Of a stretch of 64,000 bases of DNA, positions 1 to 9,199 are shown one piece after another. This DNA comes from Rhodobacter sp. (GTDB taxonomy: Bacteria; Pseudomonadota; Alphaproteobacteria; Rhodobacterales; Rhodobacteraceae). A program made the translations under genes and the position numbers. The DNA is taken from assembly GCA_016704435.1 (NCBI GenBank), contig JADJAB010000017.1:21001-85000 (forward strand). Direction: 5' to 3'. How positions within the stretch are numbered: the stretch's first letter is position 1; each line of letters starts with the position of its first letter. Below the pieces are notes generated by a model. It had not been told where the DNA came from and searched no databases. It saw only the letters and a list, made by a program, of their open reading frames with translations.

Positions 1-371
1 TCCCAGGGCCGCAACAACCCGTAGATGCCCGACAGGATGCGCAGATGTCCCTCGGCCCAGCGCCTTGCGTCGGGGCCCATCGTCGCGGCCTCGAGCCCGG
101 CATAGGTATCGCCGGCAAAGCATTGCACAGCCGCCTTGGCCCGCCCCGAAGCGGGCTTGCGACGGAACGCGGCGAAGCGGTCGCGGTTCAGCCGGGCCAG
201 TGGGTCCGACAGATGCATCAGCATGCGCAGGTCCTCGACCGACAATCCGCGCGCCGCCTGGACCAGCGTCCACGCCTCGCCCGCGAAGGCCGGTTCGGTC
301 AGCGAGGCACCTGCCGGCAAGGCACGCAGCACCTCGTCCAGCCGCTTCGCAGGGGAGATCACGCAGAGCAT
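1..371 (-). CDS. yaaA: Peroxide stress protein YaaA, N-terminal part (gene runs off the window)
   Basis: The reading frame starts at an ATG at 371 and runs leftwards out of the window, so only about 123 residues are visible. The start MLCVISPAKRLDE, the block AVQCFAGDTYAGL near residue 80 and RILSGIYGLLRPW at the cut end are typical of the YaaA/DUF328 family. YaaA limits free iron and oxidative DNA damage during peroxide stress and is cytoplasmic. A GGAGG-like ribosome binding site lies just upstream. It sits downstream of recQ on the same strand with a 20-base gap, so co-transcription is possible. The C-terminal half cannot be judged here. Confidence 0.85.
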   Translation of the reverse strand, partial: MLCVISPAKRLDEVLRALPAGASLTEPAFAGEAWTLVQAARGLSVEDLRMLMHLSDPLARLNRDRFAAFRRKPASGRAKAAVQCFAGDTYAGLEAATMGPDARRWAEGHLRILSGIYGLLRPW

Positions 372-975
372 TGTCGTCCTCCTTGCCGTGTTCAGGCGTC
401 GCGCAGGATGGCAAGGAACGCCTGCCCGAAGCGTTCGGCCTTTTGCGCGCCCATGCCCTGTACCCGCTCCAGATCATCCAGGGTGCGGGGGCGGCGTTCG
501 GCAATGTGGCGCAGCGTCGTATGGGTGCAGGACAGGGGCTTGCCGGTGCCGTCCTCGCCCCGCTGCAATTGCAGTTGCACCTCGGCCAGCCGGTCGAAGA
601 CCGCGCCTTCGGGTCGTCCGGCCAGCGCCATCCGCGACGGATGCAATGCCTGCGCTTCGCCGCAGATCACCTCTAGAAACGCCCGCCCGTAGCTCTCCAG
701 CTTTTTCGCCCCAACCCCGGTGATGCCCGCAATCTGGTCCAGGTTGACGGGCCTCTTTTCCGCCATCTCGATCAGCGTGCGATCGGCAAAGATCACATAG
801 GCCGGGACCGAAGCCGCCTCGGCCAACGCCCGCCGCTTGGCCTTCAGCGCCGACAACAAGGGCGCATCCTCCTCGGCCACCTGAGAGCGCACGATGGTGC
901 GCGACACAGCCTTCATCGCATCCTTGCGCAGGGTCACCTGCACTTTGCCCCGCAAAACGGGTCGCGCGCCTTCGG

Positions 976-2399
<1,424 letters not shown>

Positions 2400-2400
<1 letters not shown>

Positions 2401-2687
2401 CAGTAGAAGGCGGCGGCGTTGTTCTGCAGCACGATGCGCAACACAAAGACCGCAAGCAGCACGATCAGCGGCGCGAAGTCGATCCCCGAGGCCGCGGGCA
2501 CGATGCGGCGGACCTGGGAATACATCGGCTCCAGCATCCGGGTCAGGCCATCCCAGATCTGGGCGACCAGCGGCTGGCGCAGGTTCAGCACCTGGAAGTT
2601 GATAAGCCAGGACATGATGACATGCGCCAGGATGACGAATTGCACCACGTCCAAGATCAGCATCAGAATCTGGTAAAGCGATGTCAT
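2400..2687 (-). CDS. YggT family membrane protein
   Basis: A 95-residue protein with two hydrophobic segments, roughly residues 5-27 and 65-90, joined by a loop with the family-typical sequence MLEPMYSQVRRIVP. YggT proteins are small inner-membrane proteins of poorly known function, linked in some bacteria to osmotic tolerance or cell division. I chose the ATG at 2687 (MTSLYQILM), because the family begins directly with the first membrane helix; an ATG at 2702 would add five residues. Its stop overlaps the recQ start by one base, so the two genes form a unit. Confidence 0.85.
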
Positions 2688-2815
2688 TCCCGGCCCATCC
2701 ACAAGCTGTGGTGTCTTAGGTAGCGCGCCACCCCAACAAGGGCAATGCCCAACGCGAGGTCACGCTTGACCTTTGCGGCCCTTGGCGGCAGGCGGGGGCC
2801 GCAAAGGAGACCCGG

Positions 2816-3346
2816 ATGTACCCCTATCTTCGCATGGTCAAGGAAGCTCTGAAATTCAGGAACGCGCCGCTGCACCCGCTGGACACGCATGTCAGCCATC
2901 ATCTGTGCTGGCCGCAGGACATCGACCCATGGATGGAATTGAACAACGGCCGCACGCTGACGCTGTTCGATCTGGGTCGCATTCCGATGGCCACGCGCAC
3001 CGGGCTGCACAAGGCTGCCCGCGCAAAGGGCTGGGGACTGGCGGTGGCGGGCGCCTCGGTCCGCTACCGCCGCCGTGTGAAGATGTTCGACCGGATCGAG
3101 ATGCGCAGCCGCCTCATCGGCTGGGACGCCCGCTTTGTCTATATGGACCAGAGCATGTGGGTGCGCGGGGAGTGCACCTCGCAGTCCCTGCTGCGCAGCG
3201 CGATCACCCGGGGCAAGCGCGGGATCGTGCCGCCAGCGGAGATGGCGGTCGCGCTGGGGCTGGCGCCCGAAAGCCCCGCTCTGCCCTGCTGGGTGGCCGA
3301 CTGGATCGCCGCCGACTCCACCCGACCCTGGCCTCCGCAGGCGTGA
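2816..3346 (+). CDS. Acyl-CoA thioesterase-like hotdog-fold protein
   Basis: A 176-residue protein resembling the thioesterase family that includes eukaryotic THEM6 and bacterial 4HBT_2 proteins. The segments THVSHHLCWPQDIDPW and MELNNGRTLTLFDLGR near residues 24-55 match the conserved start of the hotdog fold, and MWVRGECTSQSL lies in its later strands. The likely role is hydrolysis of a fatty acyl-thioester, but the substrate is unknown. A GGAG-type ribosome binding site (aaaggagacccgg) precedes the ATG. No signal peptide is visible. It diverges from yggT across about 128 bases, which must contain both promoters. Confidence 0.75.
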   Translation: MYPYLRMVKEALKFRNAPLHPLDTHVSHHLCWPQDIDPWMELNNGRTLTLFDLGRIPMATRTGLHKAARAKGWGLAVAGASVRYRRRVKMFDRIEMRSRLIGWDARFVYMDQSMWVRGECTSQSLLRSAITRGKRGIVPPAEMAVALGLAPESPALPCWVADWIAADSTRPWPPQA

Positions 3347-3404
3347 CGCTTGCGCCGCGAGGTGGTTCCGGGGCAGTGTCGCGGCCAATCACAGGGGGCA
3401 GGCG

Positions 3405-4757
3405 ATGATCAGCGCGCGGAAACGCATCTGGGGCTGGTATTTCTTCGATTGGGCCAGCCAGCCTTACAACACGCTGCTGCTGACCTTCATCTTCGGTCCC
3501 TATTTCGCCGAGGTCGCCCGCGCCCATTTCGCCGCCGGGGGCGCGGATACCGAGGCCGCAAAGGCGCTGTCGCAGGCCTACTGGACCTCCGGCCTGACCA
3601 TCACCGGCATCCTGATCGCCATCCTCTCGCCGGTACTGGGCGCCATATCCGACGGCGCAGGGCGGCGGATGCTGTGGATCTGGCTGTTCTCGGGCCTTTA
3701 TGTGCTGGGATCGTTCATGCTTTGGTGGACGCTGCCCGTCATGCCCACGCTGTTCTGGCCGGTGTTCTGGTTCGCCATCGGCTTCGTCGGGATGGAACTG
3801 GCCACCACCTTCACCAACGCCCTGATGCCCGACCTGACCGGGGCCGAGGAAATGGGCAAGATCTCCGGCTCGGGCTTTGCCTTCGGATATGCTGGGGGCG
3901 TGCTGGCGCTGGTCGTCATGCTGCTGTTTCTTGCCGAAAGCGCCGACACCGGGAAAACGCTGACCGGCCTGTCGCCCGCCTTCGGGCTTGACCCGGCGAT
4001 GCGCGAGGGCACCCGCGCCGTCGGCCCCTTTACCGCGATCTGGTTCGCGGTCTTCATGGTGCCGTTCTTCCTTTGGGTGCGCGAACCGAAGCGCAGCGGC
4101 AGGCGCCTTTCGGTCGGCCAGAGCCTGGGCCAGCTGGTGCAGGCGGTCAGGGACCTGGTGCATCGCCGCAGCCTGGCGACCTTTCTCGTAAGCTCGATGT
4201 TCTACCGGGACTCGCTGAATGCCGTCTATGGCCTGGGCGGGGCCTATGCCAGCAACGTCATGGGCTGGTCGGTCACGCAAAGCGGGATCTTCGGCATCCT
4301 GGCCGCGATCACGGCGGCGGGGTTCAGCTGGGCGGGCGGGCGGATGGACGCGCGCTTTGGCCCGAAGGTGGTGATTTCCTGGTCGATCCTTGCGCTGACG
4401 GCGGTGGTCGCGGTGATGGTCGGGCTGACGCCGGAAAGCGTCTTCGGCATTGCCATGGCCGAAGGGTCGGCCCTGCCCGACGCGGTCTTCTATCTCTGCG
4501 GCGCGGTGATCGGTGCGGCAGGCGGCACGGTCCAGGCGGCCAGCCGGACGCTGATGGTCTATCACGTCACGGCGGAAACGGCGGCCAGCGGCTTTGGTCT
4601 TTACGGTCTGTCGGGCAAGGCCACCGCCTTTCTTGCCCCGGCCATGGTCACCGCCGCCACCTATGCCAGCGGCAGCGCGCGCATCGGCATTTCCCCCGCT
4701 TATCGCGCTGTTCCTTGTCGGCCTGATCCTGCTACTCTGGGTCAACCCAAAAGGTGA
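3405..4757 (+). CDS. MFS transporter, UMF1/Atg22-like (frameshifted at the extreme 3' end)
   Basis: A membrane protein of about 450 residues with some twelve hydrophobic segments. The N-terminal WGWYFFDWASQPYNTLLLTF and the motif GAISDGAGRRM match the UMF1/Atg22-like branch of the major facilitator superfamily. Substrates are unknown; amino acid export is reported for eukaryotic relatives. As read, the last segment is SPAYRAVPCRPDPATLGQPKR and stops at 4757, which is not a membrane helix. Removing one C from the C5 run at 4693-4697 gives a hydrophobic end (SPLIALFLVGLILLLWVNPK) and a stop at 4765-4767 that overlaps the mepA start by one base. The break is therefore most likely a one-base error. 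Confidence 0.85.
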   Translation: MISARKRIWGWYFFDWASQPYNTLLLTFIFGPYFAEVARAHFAAGGADTEAAKALSQAYWTSGLTITGILIAILSPVLGAISDGAGRRMLWIWLFSGLYVLGSFMLWWTLPVMPTLFWPVFWFAIGFVGMELATTFTNALMPDLTGAEEMGKISGSGFAFGYAGGVLALVVMLLFLAESADTGKTLTGLSPAFGLDPAMREGTRAVGPFTAIWFAVFMVPFFLWVREPKRSGRRLSVGQSLGQLVQAVRDLVHRRSLATFLVSSMFYRDSLNAVYGLGGAYASNVMGWSVTQSGIFGILAAITAAGFSWAGGRMDARFGPKVVISWSILALTAVVAVMVGLTPESVFGIAMAEGSALPDAVFYLCGAVIGAAGGTVQAASRTLMVYHVTAETAASGFGLYGLSGKATAFLAPAMVTAATYASGSARIGISPAYRAVPCRPDPATLGQPKR

Positions 4758-4766
4758 GAAACCCTG

Positions 4767-5666
4767 ATGATCTTTCGCGTTGCCCTGTGCCTTGCCCTTC
4801 TCGTCCCGGCCCCGGCGATGGCCGAAAAGCTGGCCAACAAGCTGTTTGGCGCCATGGACTATCCCAGCGGGCAGGCGGCCATGCCGGTCGGATCCTACGC
4901 CAGGGGATGTGGCGCGGGGCTGATGGAGCTGAAGGAATCCGGCCCGACCTGGCAAGCCATGCGGCTGTCGCGCAATCGCAACTTCGCCCACCCCGAGATG
5001 ATCGGCTTCCTCAAGGACCTGTCGTCGCAGGCCGCGGCGATGGGTTGGGGCAAGGGGCTTTACATCGGCGACATCAGCCAGCCGCGCGGCGGGCCGATGA
5101 CCTCGGGGCATGCCAGCCACCAGATGGGGCTGGATGCCGATATCTGGTGGTTGGCGCCCACCCGGCTGAACCTGTCGCGGTCAGAGCGTGAAAGCCTTTC
5201 GTCGATCCCCATGCGTTCTGCCGACCAGAAGTCGGTCACCGGCAACTGGGGGCCCAAGGCCCGCGCACTGTTGAAGGCCGCCGCCTCGGACCCGCGGGTG
5301 GACCGCATCTTCGTCGCCGCCGCGATCAAGCTGGAGATCTGCAAGACGGCGAAGAAAGCCGACCGGAAATGGCTTCAGAAGCTGCGCCCGGTGGCCGGGC
5401 ATGACACGCATTTCCATGTGCGCCTGAAATGCCCCAAGGGCGCGCGCCTGTGCGAGACGCAAAAGCCGACGGTTGCCGACCTGTCGAAGGGGGGCGACGG
5501 CTGCGACGATACGCTGGCCTGGTGGGTGACCGACTACCTGAACCCGCCGAAGCCGACCAAGAAGAAAAAGCCGAAGGAAGATGACGCGCCCCGCAAGAAG
5601 GGGCCGCGCGAATTCACCATGGCGGACCTTCCCAAGCAATGCAAAGACGTACTCGCCTCGGACTGA
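4767..5666 (+). CDS. mepA: Penicillin-insensitive murein endopeptidase MepA
   Basis: MepA cleaves D-alanyl-meso-diaminopimelyl cross-links in peptidoglycan in the periplasm. A signal peptide is clear (MIFRVALCLALLVPAPAMA, residues 1-19). The LAS-type metallopeptidase signature is present: SGHASHQMGLDADIWW around residues 112-127 supplies a His and an Asp zinc ligand, and GHDTHFHVRLKCP around residue 212 supplies the HxH ligand. The length of 299 residues is a little above the usual 270, with a lysine-rich tail (PPKPTKKKKPKEDD). The start codon overlaps the frame-corrected stop of the upstream transporter gene. Confidence 0.93.
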   Translation: MIFRVALCLALLVPAPAMAEKLANKLFGAMDYPSGQAAMPVGSYARGCGAGLMELKESGPTWQAMRLSRNRNFAHPEMIGFLKDLSSQAAAMGWGKGLYIGDISQPRGGPMTSGHASHQMGLDADIWWLAPTRLNLSRSERESLSSIPMRSADQKSVTGNWGPKARALLKAAASDPRVDRIFVAAAIKLEICKTAKKADRKWLQKLRPVAGHDTHFHVRLKCPKGARLCETQKPTVADLSKGGDGCDDTLAWWVTDYLNPPKPTKKKKPKEDDAPRKKGPREFTMADLPKQCKDVLASD

Positions 5667-6553
5667 CGGTCGCGGCGCTGCTGGCGCTTGGCCCGCAGGG
5701 CAGCGCGGCACCAAGTTGGCCGGCGCATTTCCTGTCCGCCTTTCGCTGGGCGGGCGACGACCCGCGGCTGGGCGGGCTGTCCGGGATCGAGCTGTCACCC
5801 GACGGCAGCCGCTTTCTGGCGCTTTCCGACCGTGGCGCGATCACCGAAGGGCTGCTGCTGCGCGATGCCAAAGGGCGCATCACCGCGGCCGTGGCCCCCG
5901 ACCTTTCGCTGCTGAAGGCAGAGGGAGAGGCTCCGCTCAATCCTGGGCGGGCCGACAGCGAGGGTATCGCCTGGGCCGATGACGGCACGATCTACATCTC
6001 TTTCGAAGGGGTCGCGCGTGTCCTGGTCTATCACGCGACAGACGGCTCTGCCCGCAACCTGCCCCGGCCACGGGAATTTCGCGGCCTGCAAAGGAACTCC
6101 GCATTGGAAGCGCTGGCAATCGACGCCTCGGGCCGGCTGTTCACCCTTCCCGAACGCTCGGGTGCCGGTGGCCGCGCCTTTCCGGTCTTCGTCTACGACG
6201 GCGACTGGTCACAGCCCTTCAGCCTGCCGCGCGACGGCGCCTTTCTTCCAGTTGGCGCCGATTTCGGCCCGGACGGGCGGTTCTACCTGTTGGAACGCAG
6301 CTTTCTTGGCCTTGGTGGCTTTGCCACGCGCATCCGCGCCTTCATGCCTGGCGAGGACGGGTTCGGGCCGGCCGAAATCGTCCTGGAAACCGCTCCCGGA
6401 ACGCATGACAACCTGGAGGGGCTTGCGGTCTGGCAGGACACGATGGGCAACATCCGGCTAACCATGATCTCGGACGACAACTTCGCCTTCTACCTGCGCA
6501 ACGAGATCGTCGAATATGTGTTGCCGGTTGACGCCAAGCGTGGGCAGGACTAA
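5639..6553 (+). CDS. Secreted esterase-like protein of the phytase-like (beta-propeller) family
   Basis: A 304-residue protein with a signal peptide (MQRRTRLGLTVAALLALGPQ, cleavage near residue 24). It contains GGLSGIELSPDGSRFLALSD, ADSEGIAWADDGTIYIS and NLEGLAVWQD, which are features of the phytase-like esterase domain. These are probably secreted or periplasmic beta-propeller hydrolases of unsettled substrate. The ATG at 5639 lies 28 bases inside mepA, so the two genes are overlapping and probably co-translated. A later start would remove the signal peptide. The gene is complete. Confidence 0.78.
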   Translation: MQRRTRLGLTVAALLALGPQGSAAPSWPAHFLSAFRWAGDDPRLGGLSGIELSPDGSRFLALSDRGAITEGLLLRDAKGRITAAVAPDLSLLKAEGEAPLNPGRADSEGIAWADDGTIYISFEGVARVLVYHATDGSARNLPRPREFRGLQRNSALEALAIDASGRLFTLPERSGAGGRAFPVFVYDGDWSQPFSLPRDGAFLPVGADFGPDGRFYLLERSFLGLGGFATRIRAFMPGEDGFGPAEIVLETAPGTHDNLEGLAVWQDTMGNIRLTMISDDNFAFYLRNEIVEYVLPVDAKRGQD

Positions 6554-6631
6554 AGCGCCGCCTCAGCTTCACCGTCCCCGGCCGTGCGCCAGGGCCAAGT
6601 CTCCGCCACCTTGTCAAAACGGAAAACACCG

Positions 6632-7252
6632 ATGAAACCTGCCCTGCCCGGCACCCTTGCCATGGCCGCCATTGTCGTGGCGTCGAACATCCTCGTCCAG
6701 TATCCGCTGGGCGGCTACCTTACCTGGGGCGCCCTGACCTATCCGTTCGCCTTTCTGGTCACCGACCTGACCAACCGGCTGCACGGTCCGGTGGCCGCCG
6801 CACGGGTGATCGTCACCGGGTTTGTCCTTGGCATCGCCTGTTCCGTCGTCGGCGCGCAGATCGAGGGGGCGTTCGGCCCTCTGGTCACGTTGCGCATCGC
6901 GCTGGCCTCGGGCCTGGCTTTCCTGTCGGCGCAGCTCCTGGACGTGGTTGTCTTCGACCGACTGCGCCGGAAAATCTGGTGGAAGGCACCTCTGCTCTCC
7001 AGCCTGATCTCATCGACGCTGGATACCGCGATCTTCTTTCCCGTCGCATTCTCGGCTGCGCTGATCTGGCTGGAACCGGCAAACGACGTGACCTGGGCCG
7101 GGGGTGCGACGCCGTTTCTGGGTCTCGGTCCGGAGCTGCCGTTCTGGGTCTCTCTGGCGGTGGCCGACTGGGCGGTGAAGATCGCGCTGGCGCTGGGCGC
7201 GCTGGTTCCTTTTCGTATCATTGCCGGAAAAGTCATGGCACGGGTTGCGTGA
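6632..7252 (+). CDS. Queuosine precursor transporter (VUT/YhhQ family)
   Basis: A 206-residue integral membrane protein with about five to six hydrophobic segments. The N-terminal block ASNILVQYPLGGYLTWGALT followed by YPFAFLVTDLTNRLHGP is the hallmark of the VUT/YhhQ family, which imports preQ0 or preQ1 for queuosine synthesis in tRNA. I chose the ATG at 6632 because it begins the first helix directly. An in-frame TTG at 6584 would add an unlikely hydrophilic extension. The gene stands between the mepA-esterase pair and the promoter of a small ORF; no other queuosine gene is in the window. Confidence 0.85.
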   Translation: MKPALPGTLAMAAIVVASNILVQYPLGGYLTWGALTYPFAFLVTDLTNRLHGPVAAARVIVTGFVLGIACSVVGAQIEGAFGPLVTLRIALASGLAFLSAQLLDVVVFDRLRRKIWWKAPLLSSLISSTLDTAIFFPVAFSAALIWLEPANDVTWAGGATPFLGLGPELPFWVSLAVADWAVKIALALGALVPFRIIAGKVMARVA

Positions 7253-7258
7253 TTTGTT

Positions 7259-7286
7259 TTGACAAACACAAAATCTGTGTGATGAT
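7259..7286 (+). promoter_or_regulatory. Candidate sigma-70 promoter for the small ORF ahead of arfB
   Basis: TTGACA at 7259-7264 is a perfect -35 box. A 16-base gap leads to GATGAT at 7281-7286, which matches the -10 consensus in four of six positions. The surrounding sequence is AT-rich (ttttgacaaacacaaaatctg) in an otherwise GC-rich window. Transcription would begin about 30 bases before the small ORF at 7323. Confidence 0.55.
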
Positions 7287-7307
7287 TCCTGCATCGGCAA
7301 TCCATTG

Positions 7308-7323
7308 AAAGGAGGTGATCCAG
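7308..7323 (+). promoter_or_regulatory. Full-length Shine-Dalgarno: 16-base complement of the 16S rRNA 3' tail
   Basis: The 16 bases AAAGGAGGTGATCCAG are an exact reverse complement of the standard bacterial 16S rRNA 3' end (CTGGATCACCTCCTTT). Ordinary ribosome binding sites use four to seven of these bases. The element ends at the first base of the GTG start codon of an 18-codon ORF, so an initiating ribosome could pair with its whole 3' tail. Confidence 0.75.
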
Positions 7324-7379
7324 TGTCTAGAGTGATATTGGAGAGAGGTGTCCGGACAGTCATGGGGGGTGTTTTCTAA
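7323..7379 (+). CDS. Small ORF (18 residues) with a super-strong ribosome binding site, upstream of arfB
   Basis: The ORF starts with GTG at 7323 and ends with TAA at 7377-7379, encoding VSRVILERGVRTVMGGVF. It has its own promoter-like sequence at 7259-7286 and a Shine-Dalgarno that matches the entire 16S rRNA tail. A hairpin follows at 7411-7436 and a terminator-like hairpin at 7452-7480, before arfB at 7521. This layout resembles a leader peptide or a short independent transcript. I do not recognise the peptide. It could be a small protein in its own right, a ribosome-sensing leader for arfB, or an RNA that titrates the anti-Shine-Dalgarno. Confidence 0.5.
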   Translation: MSRVILERGVRTVMGGVF

Positions 7380-7410
7380 GGGCAGCCCCTTGGCAAAACA
7401 GACCACTGAT

Positions 7411-7480
7411 TGGGCCTTTCGATCCTAACTGGCCCATCTCCTTGGAACTCGGAAAGGGTCGCCTGCGGGGCGGCCCTTTC
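7411..7480 (+). terminator. Two hairpins between the small ORF and arfB; the second is terminator-like
   Basis: TGGGCC at 7411-7416 pairs with GGCCCA at 7431-7436 across a 14-base loop. A second, stronger stem pairs 7452-7463 (GAAAGGGTCGCC) with 7469-7480 (GGCGGCCCTTTC) across a five-base loop, with one G-T pair. It is followed by TCTTGT, a weak T-tract. The second hairpin could end the small transcript or act as an attenuator for arfB. Confidence 0.55.
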
Positions 7481-7520
7481 TCTTGTGGACCATGCGCCGC
7501 ACCGATAGCTTCGCGGCATC

Positions 7521-7943
7521 ATGCTGCATGTCACCGAAACCCTTGCCATTGCCGACTGGGAGCTGTCCGAGAGCTTCATGCGTGCCTCGGGCCCCGGCGG
7601 GCAGAACGTGAACAAGGTTTCCACCGCGGTCGAACTGCGGTTCGAGGCCGACCGCTCGCCGCATCTGCCGGCGCCGGTGAAGACACGGCTGAAGCGGCTG
7701 GCCGGGCGCCGCTGGACGGCCGAGGGTGCCATCGTCATCCAGGTCGAGGACACCCGCAGCCAGGCCCGCAACCGCGAGATCGCCCGCGAGAGGCTGGTGC
7801 AGTTGATCCGTGCCGCACTCGTGGCGCCAAAGCGGCGGATCGCCACCAAGCCCACGCTGGGCAGCCAGCGCCGCCGACTTGCCGCCAAGGCCGAGCGGGG
7901 CGAAGTGAAGTTCCTGCGCGGCAAACCGGGGGAAGATGAATGA
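7521..7943 (+). CDS. arfB: Alternative ribosome-rescue peptidyl-tRNA hydrolase ArfB
   Basis: ArfB enters stalled ribosomes lacking a stop codon and releases the nascent peptide. The catalytic GGQ motif is at residues 26-28 (SGPGGQNVNKVST), and the basic C-terminal tail (KRRIATKPTLGSQRRRLAAK) that occupies the empty mRNA channel is present. The length of 140 residues is normal for the family. The stop overlaps the start of the downstream aminotransferase-like gene by four bases (ATGA). A small ORF and hairpins lie directly upstream and may control it. Confidence 0.94.
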   Translation: MLHVTETLAIADWELSESFMRASGPGGQNVNKVSTAVELRFEADRSPHLPAPVKTRLKRLAGRRWTAEGAIVIQVEDTRSQARNREIARERLVQLIRAALVAPKRRIATKPTLGSQRRRLAAKAERGEVKFLRGKPGEDE

Positions 7944-9199
7944 CCGAAACGTTGTCCGACCGCCGCACCCGGCTGATGGGGCCGAACGTGCCGACCTTTT
8001 ACCGAATACCCGTTCATATCATTCGGGGTGAGGGGATCTGGCTGTGGGATGCCGGCGGCAAGCGCTATCTCGATTGCTACAACAATGTCGCCCATGTCGG
8101 CCATTGCCACCCGCGCGTGGTGCAGGCGATCTGTGCGCAGGCCGCGACGCTGAACACCCATACCCGCTACCATCACGACCTTGTGCTGGACTATATCGAG
8201 CGGCTGACGACCACCTTTGACCACGGGATTTCGCAGGCGATCCTGACCTGCACCGGCTCCGAGGCGAACGACATCGCGCTGCGGATGGCGCAGGCGGCGA
8301 CCGGAAAGACCGGTATCATTGCCACCGACGCCACCTATCACGGCAACACCATGGCGGTGTCCCAGCTGTCCACCCGCAAACCCCCGATCGGCGGGCGCTG
8401 GCCGAATGTGCGCCTTGTGCCGGCGCCCGATCCGCTGGCGACACCGGACCCGGATGGCCGGCTGTTCGCGGGCCACGTCCGGCGGGCCATGGCAGAGCTG
8501 TCGGCGGCGGGCTTCGGCACCTCGGCCCTGCTGATCTGCCCGATGTTCGCCAACGAGGGCCTGCCGGACCTGCCTGCCAGCTGGCTTGCACCCACCGAGG
8601 CGGCGTTGCGGGCCGAGGGTGCGCTGATCATCGCCGACGAGGTGCAGCCCGGCTTTGGCCGTTCGGGCAGCCATTTCTGGGGCCACGACAGGCTGGCTTT
8701 CCGCCCTGACATCGTCACCATGGGCAAACCGATGGGCAACGGCCACCCGGTCGCGGGCGTCGCCACCACCCCCGCCATCATGGCAGATTTCCGCAATGCC
8801 TTCAGCTATTTCAACACCTTTGGCGGCAACCCCGTCGCGGCCGCCGCCGCACTGGCGGTGCTGGACGTGATCCGCGACGAGGACCTGCAGGAAAACGCCG
8901 CCCGCGTGTCGGCACATATGCTGAATCGCCTGCGCGACTTGCGCCACCCGCTGCTGGTGGATGTCCGGGCAAACGGGCTGTTCTTTGGCGCCGAATTCCA
9001 GATCAACGGCGCCCCTGCTACCCGTTTCGCCGCCGATCTGGTGGAAAGCATGGTCCGGAAAGGCTTCTTGACGAACGTGATCGGCGCTGGCCGCCACATC
9101 CTCAAAATCCGCCCGCCGATGCCCTTCAGTATCGAGAATGCCGACATGCTGATGGATGCGCTGACCCGCAATTTGCACGAAACCCCGGTACCCGCATGA
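7940..9199 (+). CDS. Class III PLP enzyme, probable phospho-lyase of the AGXT2L type
   Basis: A 419-residue fold-type I PLP enzyme. The blocks YLDCYNNVAHVGHCHPRVV and LNTHTRYHHD near residues 34-75 are much closer to the AGXT2L branch (ethanolamine-phosphate or 5-phosphohydroxylysine phospho-lyases) than to ordinary transaminases. IADEVQPGFGRSG holds the PLP-ring Asp, and the Schiff-base lysine is in TMGKPMGNGHPVAGVATT near residue 262. The gene overlaps arfB upstream and a kinase gene downstream by four bases each. Kinase plus lyase suggests phosphorylation of an amino-alcohol or hydroxylysine followed by elimination of phosphate. A standard omega-aminotransferase remains possible. Confidence 0.8.
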   Translation: MTETLSDRRTRLMGPNVPTFYRIPVHIIRGEGIWLWDAGGKRYLDCYNNVAHVGHCHPRVVQAICAQAATLNTHTRYHHDLVLDYIERLTTTFDHGISQAILTCTGSEANDIALRMAQAATGKTGIIATDATYHGNTMAVSQLSTRKPPIGGRWPNVRLVPAPDPLATPDPDGRLFAGHVRRAMAELSAAGFGTSALLICPMFANEGLPDLPASWLAPTEAALRAEGALIIADEVQPGFGRSGSHFWGHDRLAFRPDIVTMGKPMGNGHPVAGVATTPAIMADFRNAFSYFNTFGGNPVAAAAALAVLDVIRDEDLQENAARVSAHMLNRLRDLRHPLLVDVRANGLFFGAEFQINGAPATRFAADLVESMVRKGFLTNVIGAGRHILKIRPPMPFSIENADMLMDALTRNLHETPVPA

